Position numbers and translations under genes: made by a program. Below are positions 56,762-64,000 of a stretch of DNA of 64,000 nucleotides, in pieces (within the stretch, counting starts at the first letter, position 1; each line of letters begins with the position of its first letter). This DNA comes from Lactobacillus huangpiensis (GTDB taxonomy: Bacteria; Bacillota; Bacilli; Lactobacillales; Lactobacillaceae): assembly GCF_019972815.1 (NCBI RefSeq), contig NZ_BPPA01000014.1, positions 18,785-82,784 of the forward strand, given 5' to 3'. The notes under the pieces were generated by a model. That model was given only the letters and a program-made list of their open reading frames with translations, made no database searches and had not been told where the DNA came from.

Positions 56762-57661
56762 TTAATCATTAGGTTTACCAATAATTCTAACTTCAGTGTG
56801 TAAATCCAGACCAAATTTCGTTTTGATTTTTTCTTGAATCAAATGAATCAGGTCAAGATAGTCAGTTGCAGTGGCATTACCCTTATTCACTATAAAACCA
56901 GCATGCTTTGTAGAGTCTTGAGCACCACCAATTTGTTTTCCTTGTAAACCGGCTTGAATAATCATAGGACCTACATAATGACCAGTTGGCCGTTTGAAAA
57001 CACTGCCACAAGAAGGGTATTCCAGTGGTTGTTTATATTGACGCAAAGCATTTAAATAATTCATATCCGCCAGAATGCGGGTTTTTGCAGATTTTTTTAA
57101 TGCAAAAACTGCTTCTAATACAATGTCGCCATTCTCTTGAACCAAAGAATGACGGTAAGAAAACTTCATTTCCGACTGAGAATAATTTTTAAAGTTGCCA
57201 GAACGCGTCATTACCCTGACACTTTCAATAACGCTGCTAGTTTCACCTCCATAGGCACCAGCATTCATGAACACAGCACCTCCGACACTGCCAGGTATCC
57301 CAGCAGCAAATTCTAAACCACTAAGACCATGATGGGCTGCTGTAAATGCGGTTTCGACAATAGTCGCTCCCGCTTGAGCAATAACTTTGTTTTTATCAAC
57401 TTTAATTTGATTCATTTTGGTTAAAATTAGGACTATACCTGAGATACCACCATCACGAATTATTAAATTGGAAGCATTTCCTATTATAGTCAAGGGAATA
57501 TTGTTATTATGTGCGGCAATTACTAAGTTTTTTAGCTCACTTTCATTTCGTGGAAATGCAAGAAACTCAGCTGGTCCCCCAGTTTTTGTAAATGTATATT
57601 TACTAAGCGGAACCTGCCTCTTTATTTCTATGCCATTTTTGGTTAAATCTGATAATTTCAA
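56762..57661 (-). CDS. murB: UDP-N-acetylenolpyruvoylglucosamine reductase
   Basis: Makes UDP-MurNAc for peptidoglycan, FAD- and NADPH-dependent. 299 residues of the type II (short) form. FAD-binding region LTIIGNASNLIIRDGGI, AAGIPGSVGGAVFMNAGAYG, and the active-site serine loop YPSCGSVFKRP are all present. It lies 44 nt upstream of cdaA on the same strand, so it may share its transcript. Confidence 0.96.
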   Translation of the reverse strand: MKLSDLTKNGIEIKRQVPLSKYTFTKTGGPAEFLAFPRNESELKNLVIAAHNNNIPLTIIGNASNLIIRDGGISGIVLILTKMNQIKVDKNKVIAQAGATIVETAFTAAHHGLSGLEFAAGIPGSVGGAVFMNAGAYGGETSSVIESVRVMTRSGNFKNYSQSEMKFSYRHSLVQENGDIVLEAVFALKKSAKTRILADMNYLNALRQYKQPLEYPSCGSVFKRPTGHYVGPMIIQAGLQGKQIGGAQDSTKHAGFIVNKGNATATDYLDLIHLIQEKIKTKFGLDLHTEVRIIGKPND

Positions 57662-57759
57662 ATCAAAAATCCCCTTTGTCTAATCTTTTTCTATTTTACC
57701 GCATTCAGTTAATTGCTTCATCATATGTTATACTAAAATTAAAATTTAAAGGTGAGAAA

Positions 57760-58293
57760 ATGAATTTTATTGCGATGGATTTTGAAACTGCCAACCGGCA
57801 TCCAGAAAGTGCTTGTTCACTTGCTTTAGTAATGGTTCGCAACAACCAGATCGTAGATCGATTTTATACGGTCATTAATCCCCAAATGCCTTTTGATGCA
57901 CGTAATATTCAAATTCACGATATAACTGCTGAAGATGTCAAAGATGCTCCTACAATGGCAGAGGTATGGCCTAAAATAAAAGATTTGTATCAGCCAGGAA
58001 TGTTAGTAACTGCTCACAATGCCCGTTTTGACACAAATGTGATGCGACAGAGTTTAGCCCGTTATGACATACAAGAACCACACTATTTTGTCATTGATAC
58101 GTTGCAAACCAGTAAATTGCTTGAACCTAAGTTGCCAAACCACAGACTTGACACAGTTTCAAAAGCTCTTAACGTTGAACTTTGGCACCATCATAATGCA
58201 TTAAGTGACAGTGAGGCATGTGCAGGTATATTAATAGTTCAGGATGAGCAATACGGCGACGACGCATTGAAAAACTTGGTTTACCAAATATAA
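57760..58293 (+). CDS. DEDDh-type 3'-5' exonuclease (DnaQ-like)
   Basis: 177 residues from ATG 57760, 6 nt after AAAGGTGAG; the longer frame from 57676 has no ribosome site. Exo I is MDFETANRHPESA with the D-x-E pair, Exo II has HNARFDTNVM, and Exo III is HHHNALSDSEACAGI, giving the DEDDh set. The stand-alone short form suggests an RNase T/exonuclease X-like or DNA-repair role rather than Pol III proofreading. Confidence 0.88.
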   Translation: MNFIAMDFETANRHPESACSLALVMVRNNQIVDRFYTVINPQMPFDARNIQIHDITAEDVKDAPTMAEVWPKIKDLYQPGMLVTAHNARFDTNVMRQSLARYDIQEPHYFVIDTLQTSKLLEPKLPNHRLDTVSKALNVELWHHHNALSDSEACAGILIVQDEQYGDDALKNLVYQI

Positions 58294-58296
58294 TAG

Positions 58297-58369
58297 AAAA
58301 AACAGGACCTAATAACATAACCCTAAAATCTGAAAAATTCTGGGTCACATTATAAAAGACCTGTTTTTT
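58297..58369. terminator. long-loop bidirectional terminator
   Basis: AAAAAACAGG / CCTGTTTTTT arms separated by about 53 nt, between converging genes. The tail T-run and A-run suit both directions; the long loop makes it weaker than others. Confidence 0.55.
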
Positions 58370-58841
58370 AATTTAATAATTGCAAAATACTTTTAGACCA
58401 CTGTTTGTTTCTTGCACCCTTTGCATCAAATTCAACTATTCGCTTAGTAGAATCCCAACTATCATCAACACGCTTAATAGTGATTTCTAGAAAAGTTTCT
58501 GGCAATTGTTCCTGCACAATTTCTGGCCATTCAATCACCACTATACCGGGTTCAGCCAAATATGCATTCAAATCAATCGAAGATAAATCATCATCTTCCA
58601 AGCGATAAAAATCCATATGATACAATGGCAACCTGGCCTCAGGATATTCGCGGACAATTGTAAATGTAGGACTTTTGACCGGTCGCTTAATTCCCAGTGC
58701 TCTGCCAATTCCTTGAGTGAGCGTCGTTTTTCCAGCTCCAAGATCACCATTTAATAACAATAGATCATGTGCCTGGGCAGTCTGAGCAATAACTCGACCT
58801 AAATCCTGCATTTGTTGCGCTGAATTGACATTAAGCTTCAT
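58368..58841 (-). CDS. tsaE: tRNA threonylcarbamoyladenosine biosynthesis ATPase TsaE
   Basis: P-loop ATPase needed with TsaB and TsaD for t6A37 on ANN-decoding tRNAs. About 157 residues from ATG 58839-58841 (MKLNVNSA), 9 nt after AAGGA. The ATG three codons upstream overlaps this ribosome site. Walker A is GDLGAGKTTLTQG. SPTFTIVREYP and YHMDFYRLEDDDL are typical. It overlaps the end of pta, so it is coupled. Confidence 0.94.
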   Translation of the reverse strand: MKLNVNSAQQMQDLGRVIAQTAQAHDLLLLNGDLGAGKTTLTQGIGRALGIKRPVKSPTFTIVREYPEARLPLYHMDFYRLEDDDLSSIDLNAYLAEPGIVVIEWPEIVQEQLPETFLEITIKRVDDSWDSTKRIVEFDAKGARNKQWSKSILQLLN

Positions 58842-59829
58842 TTTCTTCATTCCTTAGTAATACCTGTGCAGCAGTCAATATGGCAATATTATACACATCC
58901 TGAGTACTTGCTCCGCGCGATAGGTCATTAACAGGCTTACGAAGTCCTTGCAAAATCGGACCAATAGCGGTGAAATTTCCTAGTCTTTGAGCTAATTTAT
59001 AGGAAATATTCCCAGACTGTAGTTCAGGAAATATAAAAACATTGGCCTGGCCTTTTAAAGGAGAATCAGATGCTTTTTTTGCAGCTACATCAGGCACAAA
59101 GGCTGCATCAAATTGCAATTCACCATCTGCCAAAATTTCAGGATGGTTATTTTTAAAAATTTCAGCAGCCTGTTTTACTTTAGTAACCATCTCACCCTTA
59201 GCTGAGCCTTTAGTTGAAAAACTTAGAAATGCTACTTTAGGATCAATATCAATCATTTGGGCAGTTTTAACTGACTGGTACGCAATCTCAGCCAAAGTTT
59301 CACTATCCGGATCCAAATTAATTGCACAGTCAGCAAAGACATACTTTTCGTCTTTTCTTTCCATAATAAAACTGCCAGAAACTCGTTTCATTCCCTTTGA
59401 CGTATGAATTAACTGTAAAGCAGGTCTGACAGTTGCAGCTGTTGAATGGGCAGCTCCTGAAACCATACCGTCAGCTTCATCCATTTCTACCAGCATAGTG
59501 CCAAAATAATTTCGGTCTTTCAGTGTTTCTTCAACTTCACTCTGTGGAATATCTTTTCCGCGTGCTTTAACAAAACTCTGAATCATAACTTTTTTATTTT
59601 CATAATTACCAGGATTTACTATTTTCAAATCTTCAAAATCTAAATTTTCCTTTTGAATTAAGTCGATAATTTTTTCCTGGTTCCCCAATAAAACCGGTGT
59701 GACAACCTTTTCAAGTGACAATTTACTAGCAGCTTTTAAAATGCGGGAATCACTTGCTTCAGGAAAGACTATTTGAATATTTTTTTCTGTTTTTTTTACT
59801 TTATTTTTTAATAAATCAAAAACGCTCAT
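58831..59829 (-). CDS. pta: phosphate acetyltransferase
   Basis: Converts acetyl-CoA and phosphate to acetyl phosphate, feeding acetate kinase. 332 residues of the PTA_PTB family. FPEASDSRILKAASKL at the N-terminus, MVSGAAHSTAATVRPALQLI and the C-terminal IGPILQGLRKPVNDLSRGAS are family hallmarks. It is encoded between ung and tsaE; the ackA partner gene is 40 kb away. Confidence 0.96.
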   Translation of the reverse strand: MSVFDLLKNKVKKTEKNIQIVFPEASDSRILKAASKLSLEKVVTPVLLGNQEKIIDLIQKENLDFEDLKIVNPGNYENKKVMIQSFVKARGKDIPQSEVEETLKDRNYFGTMLVEMDEADGMVSGAAHSTAATVRPALQLIHTSKGMKRVSGSFIMERKDEKYVFADCAINLDPDSETLAEIAYQSVKTAQMIDIDPKVAFLSFSTKGSAKGEMVTKVKQAAEIFKNNHPEILADGELQFDAAFVPDVAAKKASDSPLKGQANVFIFPELQSGNISYKLAQRLGNFTAIGPILQGLRKPVNDLSRGASTQDVYNIAILTAAQVLLRNEENEA

Positions 59830-59840
59830 TTACTTCCTAC

Positions 59841-60536
59841 CTATGCTAAATCTTCTTTTGTTATATTTGCGGGCAATTGCCAATCAATTGGAATTTCGTT
59901 AAAGTTTTTCAGTGCTTCATTGCAACGTGAAAAAGGCCTCGATCCAAAAAATCCTCTATCCGCAGAATATGGACTTGGATGAGCTGATTTAATCACAAAA
60001 TTTTTATTCTGGTCAATTAAAACGATTTTATTTTGAGCATAGCGTCCCCATAATATAAAAACTACCTTACCGCGATCACTAAGAGCCTTAATAGCAGCAT
60101 CAGTAACGTCTTCCCAGCCTTTTCCCTGATGACCATTAGCGTGACCATAAGGGACTGTTAAAACGGCATTTAATAGTAAAACACCTTGATCTGCCCATTT
60201 TTTTAAATAACCATGATTAACTGGTCTGCAACCAACATCATCATAAAGTTCCTTATAGATATTTTGAAGAGAAGGAGGCAATTTTACCCCCGGATTAACC
60301 GAAAAGCTCATCCCTGTTGCCTGACCAGGATTATGATATGGATCTTGCCCTAATATTACAACTTTTGTATTTGCAAACGAAGTTAATTTAAAAGCAGTAA
60401 AAATATGATACATGTCTGGATAAATTTTTTTGGTGGCATATTCTTTTTTTAAGAATTCATGTAATTGCTGATACTTTTCACTTTCGAAAACAGGAGCCAA
60501 AATTTTATCCCAGTCATTACCTATAAACTTTTTCAT
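59841..60536 (-). CDS. ung: uracil-DNA glycosylase
   Basis: Removes uracil from DNA. 231 residues of family 1. The water-activating loop [17 protein letters not shown] has the catalytic Asp, and [20 protein letters not shown] contains the minor-groove intercalation loop with catalytic His. It starts an operon with pta and tsaE (12 nt before pta), common in lactobacilli. Confidence 0.97.
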   Translation of the reverse strand: MKKFIGNDWDKILAPVFESEKYQQLHEFLKKEYATKKIYPDMYHIFTAFKLTSFANTKVVILGQDPYHNPGQATGMSFSVNPGVKLPPSLQNIYKELYDDVGCRPVNHGYLKKWADQGVLLLNAVLTVPYGHANGHQGKGWEDVTDAAIKALSDRGKVVFILWGRYAQNKIVLIDQNKNFVIKSAHPSPYSADRGFFGSRPFSRCNEALKNFNEIPIDWQLPANITKEDLA

Positions 60537-60732
60537 TACTTCAACAGCCTCTCTTTCTCTAACTTTTATGTTATCATGAAATTAATTATCAAAGTGAATC
60601 AAATTGGTACTTTTAATTTCTTCTTACTTTTTACCCAAGTTCAACAAAATTAAAAGTAAGGTTTTCTTCATATATAGTAATATGATAAGTACCAAAATGT
60701 TTATCAAGCTTGGAGGAGGAGTAATTTTACCA

Positions 60733-61608
60733 TTGATTAAATTAGTAGCTTGTGATTTAGACGGAACTCTTTTTAATAGCGATATGGCTATTTCAGAAGA
60801 AAATGTAGCTGCAATTCGTGCAGCACAAAGAAACGGTATTGAATTTTTAGTGGCAACAGGACGAACACCACGCCAATCTCGCAGAACCATTGAGAAATAT
60901 GGCCTTAAGACTGGCTTTATCAATATTAATGGCGCCTTAGTCTACGATGCCGACAATAATTTAAAAGTTAAACATAAATTGCCTAATGATAAAGCGAGCG
61001 CAATTTCAAAAATTCTTAAAGAAAATAATATATACTTTGAATTAGTAACTACTGATAAAATATATTCAAGTGATATTAGTAAACGTGTAGTTAATCTTGC
61101 TCGAGCATTAATGATACTTAATCCAGGTGTTACTTTTAAAAAGGCTGTTGCCACAGCTGCTGGTAGTGATGCAATGTTAAGTATGACTTTAGTTGATAAT
61201 CTTGATCAATTATTAGCTAACGATAAAATTGAAATAATGAAGATCATTGCATTTGATGCTCACGGACAATCTGCCTTTGCTAAAGCTAAAAAAGAAATCA
61301 ATGCATTAGGAAATGTCGTTGTTACTTCAAGTTCTGCTGCTAACATTGAGATTAATGATATTAAAGCTCAAAAAGGACCTGCACTTCTTGATTATGCCAA
61401 AAAGAAAGGTCTTAAACGTGAAGAGGTGGCTGCTATCGGAGATAATTTAAATGACGCCAGTATGATTAAAGACGCTGGAACCGGCGTGGCCATGGCAAAC
61501 GCAATACCGACAATCAAAAAGTTGGCACAGGTCAAAACTAAATCAAATAATGATAATGGAGTTGCTTACATATTAAGAAAATTTATTAAAAATAACGCTA
61601 AAGAATAG
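60733..61608 (+). CDS. Cof-type HAD-IIB hydrolase
   Basis: 291 residues from TTG 60733, 11 nt after GGAGGAGGAG. The upstream frame to 60604 lacks a ribosome site and reads like non-coding AT-rich DNA. Motif I is VACDLDGTLFNSD, motif II ATGRTPRQS, and motif IV AIGDNLNDASM, with an IIB cap between. It is about 20 residues longer than its paralogues. It probably shares a transcript with the next gene, 10 nt away. Confidence 0.88.
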   Translation: MIKLVACDLDGTLFNSDMAISEENVAAIRAAQRNGIEFLVATGRTPRQSRRTIEKYGLKTGFININGALVYDADNNLKVKHKLPNDKASAISKILKENNIYFELVTTDKIYSSDISKRVVNLARALMILNPGVTFKKAVATAAGSDAMLSMTLVDNLDQLLANDKIEIMKIIAFDAHGQSAFAKAKKEINALGNVVVTSSSAANIEINDIKAQKGPALLDYAKKKGLKREEVAAIGDNLNDASMIKDAGTGVAMANAIPTIKKLAQVKTKSNNDNGVAYILRKFIKNNAKE

Positions 61609-61618
61609 AGGTGCTTAG

Positions 61619-62140
61619 ATGCGCTACTTATTGGAATTAACTCAAAAACAGGAATATGGTCAAATACCTGTAGCAAATGAAAACAATAAAATTCAGTATA
61701 TTATTCAAGGCAATTTAGATAATCCTAACCATACCCTCTATCTAAAAAAGTATACCGGTAAAGAAATTGGTCGACTTTATACTGACGGCAATGGAATTAT
61801 TTCTTCATATACAATTGATGTTGTTAACCACTCATTAGTAAAGGTTAAAAGACTAAACAATAAAGTAGCTAATCTTTTCTATATCACAAGGTTAAATTAC
61901 ATAGTAACCGGCAGCATAAAAAAGGGCAGTTATAAATTTCTCTCTGGAATTAAAAAAGTTGCCACAGTTAAAACCGTTATACAAAATGAAGGAGTAGTCC
62001 TGATCTGTGAAGTTGAGCGGCCTGAAGATGTTCCATTTATTTTATTATGTGCTACGCTTTTCACTCAGTGGCATACAACTCCGCTAAGATTGCCAACTTT
62101 TCCACCTATTGGCCGTAAATATAATGTTAACTTTAATTAA
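61619..62140 (+). CDS. LURP-one/tubby-like hypothetical protein
   Basis: 173 residues. A beta-rich chain with a Tyr/Lys/Ile pattern (KYTGKEIGRLYTDGNG, YFIVTG-like, and IKKVATVKTVIQ) resembling the YxjI/LURP-one fold of small soluble proteins with a closed beta barrel and central helix. No catalytic residues are evident. ATG at 61619 follows GAGGTG. It follows the HAD gene by 10 nt. The family call is tentative. Confidence 0.6.
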   Translation: MRYLLELTQKQEYGQIPVANENNKIQYIIQGNLDNPNHTLYLKKYTGKEIGRLYTDGNGIISSYTIDVVNHSLVKVKRLNNKVANLFYITRLNYIVTGSIKKGSYKFLSGIKKVATVKTVIQNEGVVLICEVERPEDVPFILLCATLFTQWHTTPLRLPTFPPIGRKYNVNFN

Positions 62141-62142
62141 AT

Positions 62143-62178
62143 AGTTACCAGTAAAACAGACTGATTTTGCTGGTAACT
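62143..62178 (+). terminator. rho-independent terminator
   Basis: AGTTACCAG / CTGGTAACT stem, with loop-side TAAAA / ATTTT continuing it and one mismatch, followed by T6. It starts 2 nt after the stop at 62140. Confidence 0.85.
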
Positions 62179-62201
62179 TTTTTATTTTTTGAAAGTCCTC
62201 C

Positions 62202-63770
62202 CTAATCTAGTGATAAAATTTTAAAATTGAATTGAGCAATTTCCTCATTTCGATGTGAAACTACTATTACTGTTTCAACTCTTTTAAGTAATTTTTGTAA
62301 TAATTCTTGCGCTGTTTTCAAGTCAATACTGGAAAAACTTTCATCAAGCAAAATTATTTTACCTTTAGTATCAATCAGCCTAGCCAATGCAACACGCTGC
62401 TCCTGCCCACCCGAAAGAGAATCAAATTGCCATTCATCGCTAATATTAAAATCTTTCTTTACTAAGTCTAGAGTTTTTTCATTATAGTTGCGACCGAGCA
62501 AAATATTATAATCAATTGAGCGCGGAAAAATTGTAACTGCCTGTGGCATATAAACAATCAACGAATTAATTATGCCTCGCGGTATGGCATTAATATCAAC
62601 TCCATTAAGCAGTATTTTTCCCCGGCTGGGCTTTAGTTGACCAGTAATCAGCTTCAATAAGGTCGACTTTCCTCGTCCCGACACACCATTCAGCTTATAA
62701 AAATCTCCTTTTTTAAAAGTAAAAGAAAAATTATGCAGTATTTCTTCTTTTGCTTGAGGATATGCAAAAGAAACATTGCGAAATTCCAAAGTTCTAAAAT
62801 CCAGAGGAAAAGTTGTCTTATCAAATTTTTCAACCTTATTTTTACTTTTTTCTTTCAAATTATTAAACTTGGCAAAGATACTTGATGTAGAAAGAAGTTG
62901 GGCAAAATAACGGTTAATAATACCTGCTGAGTCGAACACTTTAGTAGCTAATTCGGCAGTGGCCAAAATAGCCCCAGCACTGATTTTTCCTTGAAAATGC
63001 AGAATTCCGGTAATTCCTAAAATAAGCAGTTGACTGCCTATATTAATCACACCAGTTATAATATCAACAGCTGAACGTCTAACAGTGTTATGTACATTCG
63101 CCTCTTTTAGTGATTGTGAACCAGCAGCTACTAATTTCTTTATTTCGCTGAGAACATTAAAGGCATATAAAGTATCATAACCGTGCAAACCGCTGCTTGT
63201 AAATTTTAAAAATTTTTCATTTGCCTGAGAAATCCTAGCAACTCCTGTAGTTAGAAACTTTTTACAAAAACGCGGAACTAAGACAATTATCAAAACAAAA
63301 ATAATTGCAGCAAGAAAAAGAATATAACTATAAAGATATAGTGCTGCTAAAGCAAAAATCGCATTACCGCTAAAACGTACAATTAGAAAAAAGGTATTTA
63401 AGCCCTCTTTTTGAATTAAATTGACATCATTTTGCAAGTAAGACTCATAATAATCAACTGGATTTTCTTTAAATTTATTTTGAGGAAGTTTAATTAAACT
63501 GGTAACAATGTCATTGCGAATATCACTTAGAATATCCTGCGTTGCGGTTTCTTGAATATAATTTTCAAAAAAGGAAACAATAAATGTTAAAAACCAGAGC
63601 ATAAATATAATGACTAACATTTTAATAAAGGAGGCAATTTTACCCGCAATAAGATAATTTGCGAGTACAGCCATTTTGGTAGCAGCCAAAACCTGCAATA
63701 TTGAATTAACTAGTAGTAATAAACAGGCTACTATAATTAAGAATGCATGTTTTTTGAAATAATGGTACAT
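62202..63770 (-). CDS. ABC exporter, fused permease and ATPase
   Basis: 522 residues. Six-helix membrane domain (about 1-300) and an ATPase domain with Walker A GVSGRGKST (Arg replacing the usual variable residue), signature LSGGQEQRVALARL and Walker B IILLDESFSSID, then VVSHRN. A half-transporter that acts as a dimer; the group includes drug, lipid and CydCD-like exporters. GGAGG precedes the ATG by 5 nt. It is short for an ABC half-exporter (usually about 570-600). Confidence 0.9.
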   Translation of the reverse strand: MYHYFKKHAFLIIVACLLLLVNSILQVLAATKMAVLANYLIAGKIASFIKMLVIIFMLWFLTFIVSFFENYIQETATQDILSDIRNDIVTSLIKLPQNKFKENPVDYYESYLQNDVNLIQKEGLNTFFLIVRFSGNAIFALAALYLYSYILFLAAIIFVLIIVLVPRFCKKFLTTGVARISQANEKFLKFTSSGLHGYDTLYAFNVLSEIKKLVAAGSQSLKEANVHNTVRRSAVDIITGVINIGSQLLILGITGILHFQGKISAGAILATAELATKVFDSAGIINRYFAQLLSTSSIFAKFNNLKEKSKNKVEKFDKTTFPLDFRTLEFRNVSFAYPQAKEEILHNFSFTFKKGDFYKLNGVSGRGKSTLLKLITGQLKPSRGKILLNGVDINAIPRGIINSLIVYMPQAVTIFPRSIDYNILLGRNYNEKTLDLVKKDFNISDEWQFDSLSGGQEQRVALARLIDTKGKIILLDESFSSIDLKTAQELLQKLLKRVETVIVVSHRNEEIAQFNFKILSLD

Positions 63771-63927
63771 TTTGGCCTCCTAAACTATCATTAAGATAAT
63801 AAATAGTTTTTTACAGCTGATTTAATTAATTTATAATTTATTAATAATATTAACAAAAGAAATTTGGTCATACAAGCTGTCGTTACAAACCTTTTCTATC
63901 AGTAAAATATAAAAAGCCCTCCTAAAA
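63771..63927. other. intergenic region before the insertion sequence
   Basis: AT-rich 157 nt that probably holds the promoter of the ABC exporter gene. No ORF or hairpin of note. Confidence 0.4.
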
Positions 63928-64000
63928 TGAAGTGCAACTAAAAAGTTAGACATTTTAATATTACGCAAGACTCAATGCACGATTTCGATATTTGATCGGG
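63928..64000. mobile_element. IS3-family insertion sequence, one end (cut by window edge)
   Basis: The end begins TGAAGTGCAACTAAAAAGTT at 63928. The TG dinucleotide and the AAGTGCA...AAAAAGTTAGAC pattern match inverted-repeat ends of IS3-group (IS150-like) elements. The transposase C-terminus follows at 63961. The other end lies outside the window, so completeness and target duplication cannot be judged. Confidence 0.7.
63961..64000 (-). CDS. IS3-family transposase OrfB, C-terminal end (partial)
   Basis: Thirteen codons in the leftward frame read PIKYRNRALSLA and stop at TAA (63961-63963). This ending matches the normal C-terminus of IS3-group integrase-type transposases. The rest of the gene is beyond the right edge. 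Confidence 0.7.
   Translation of the reverse strand, partial: PIKYRNRALSLA

Noticed and set aside
60604..60732. N-terminal extension of the HAD gene to 60604
   Set aside because: There is no ribosome site, the translation is unlike the family, and GGAGGAGGAG clearly serves TTG 60733.

Overview
The window is AT-rich, low-GC Firmicutes DNA and most likely comes from a Lactobacillus of the delbrueckii/acidophilus group. The signs are a short IMP dehydrogenase without CBS domains, a GlpO-type glycerol-3-phosphate oxidase, CopY/cop-box copper control, a comG pilus operon with a YtxK-type methyltransferase beside it, and strong AGGAGG ribosome sites with frequent TTG/GTG starts. The species cannot be fixed from sequence alone. 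I saw no rRNA, tRNA or CRISPR array. The one clear RNA gene is ssrA (tmRNA) at 16607-16969.

Layout. 1-9.7 kb: the end of a DHA2 drug exporter, pgi, a VanZ-like protein, an LtaS-family enzyme, an SPFH protein, a two-component system and manA. 9.7-15.3 kb: glpO-glpK, a divergent LysR regulator and an MFS transporter. 15.5-20.4 kb: small proteins, tmRNA, a HAD phosphatase, ackA and a YtxK-like methyltransferase. 20.4-24 kb: a complete comGA-GG competence pseudopilus operon, including a 52-codon comGG. 24-26 kb: two flavodoxin-fold proteins and a VOC protein. 26.15-27.4 kb: an AT-rich stretch without annotated genes, which holds a possible 33-aa membrane peptide gene, a MITE-like inverted-repeat element and a small-RNA gene with its own promoter and terminator next to an XRE regulator.

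27.8-37.4 kb: yebC, an amino-acid permease, a HAD protein, a MacB/FtsX-type ABC transporter, and a second ABC system whose ATPase is frameshifted. 37.4-42.7 kb: a copper operon (CopA and a cupredoxin) with two cop boxes, an orphan RelB/DinJ-like protein, and a three-gene ABC-2 exporter preceded by a 24-aa Cys-rich ORF inside an attenuator-like terminator. 42.9-50.3 kb: add and guaB with PurBox-like sites between them, a MarR-controlled DHA2 exporter, a TagE/GtfA-like glycosyltransferase, a membrane protein of unknown role, and CopY, about 10 kb from the operon it probably controls.

50.3-64 kb: envelope and housekeeping genes: glmS, a decayed gene, glmM-cdaR-cdaA (c-di-AMP and cell-wall precursor supply), murB, an exonuclease, tsaE-pta-ung, another HAD protein, a LURP-one-like protein and an ABC exporter. 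The window ends inside an IS3-family insertion sequence.

Together the genes cover central sugar and glycerol use (pgi, manA, glpK, glpO), acetate/ATP formation (pta and ackA, 40 kb apart), amino-sugar and peptidoglycan supply (glmS, glmM, murB), lipoteichoic or wall-polymer modification, copper export, purine salvage (add, guaB) and competence.
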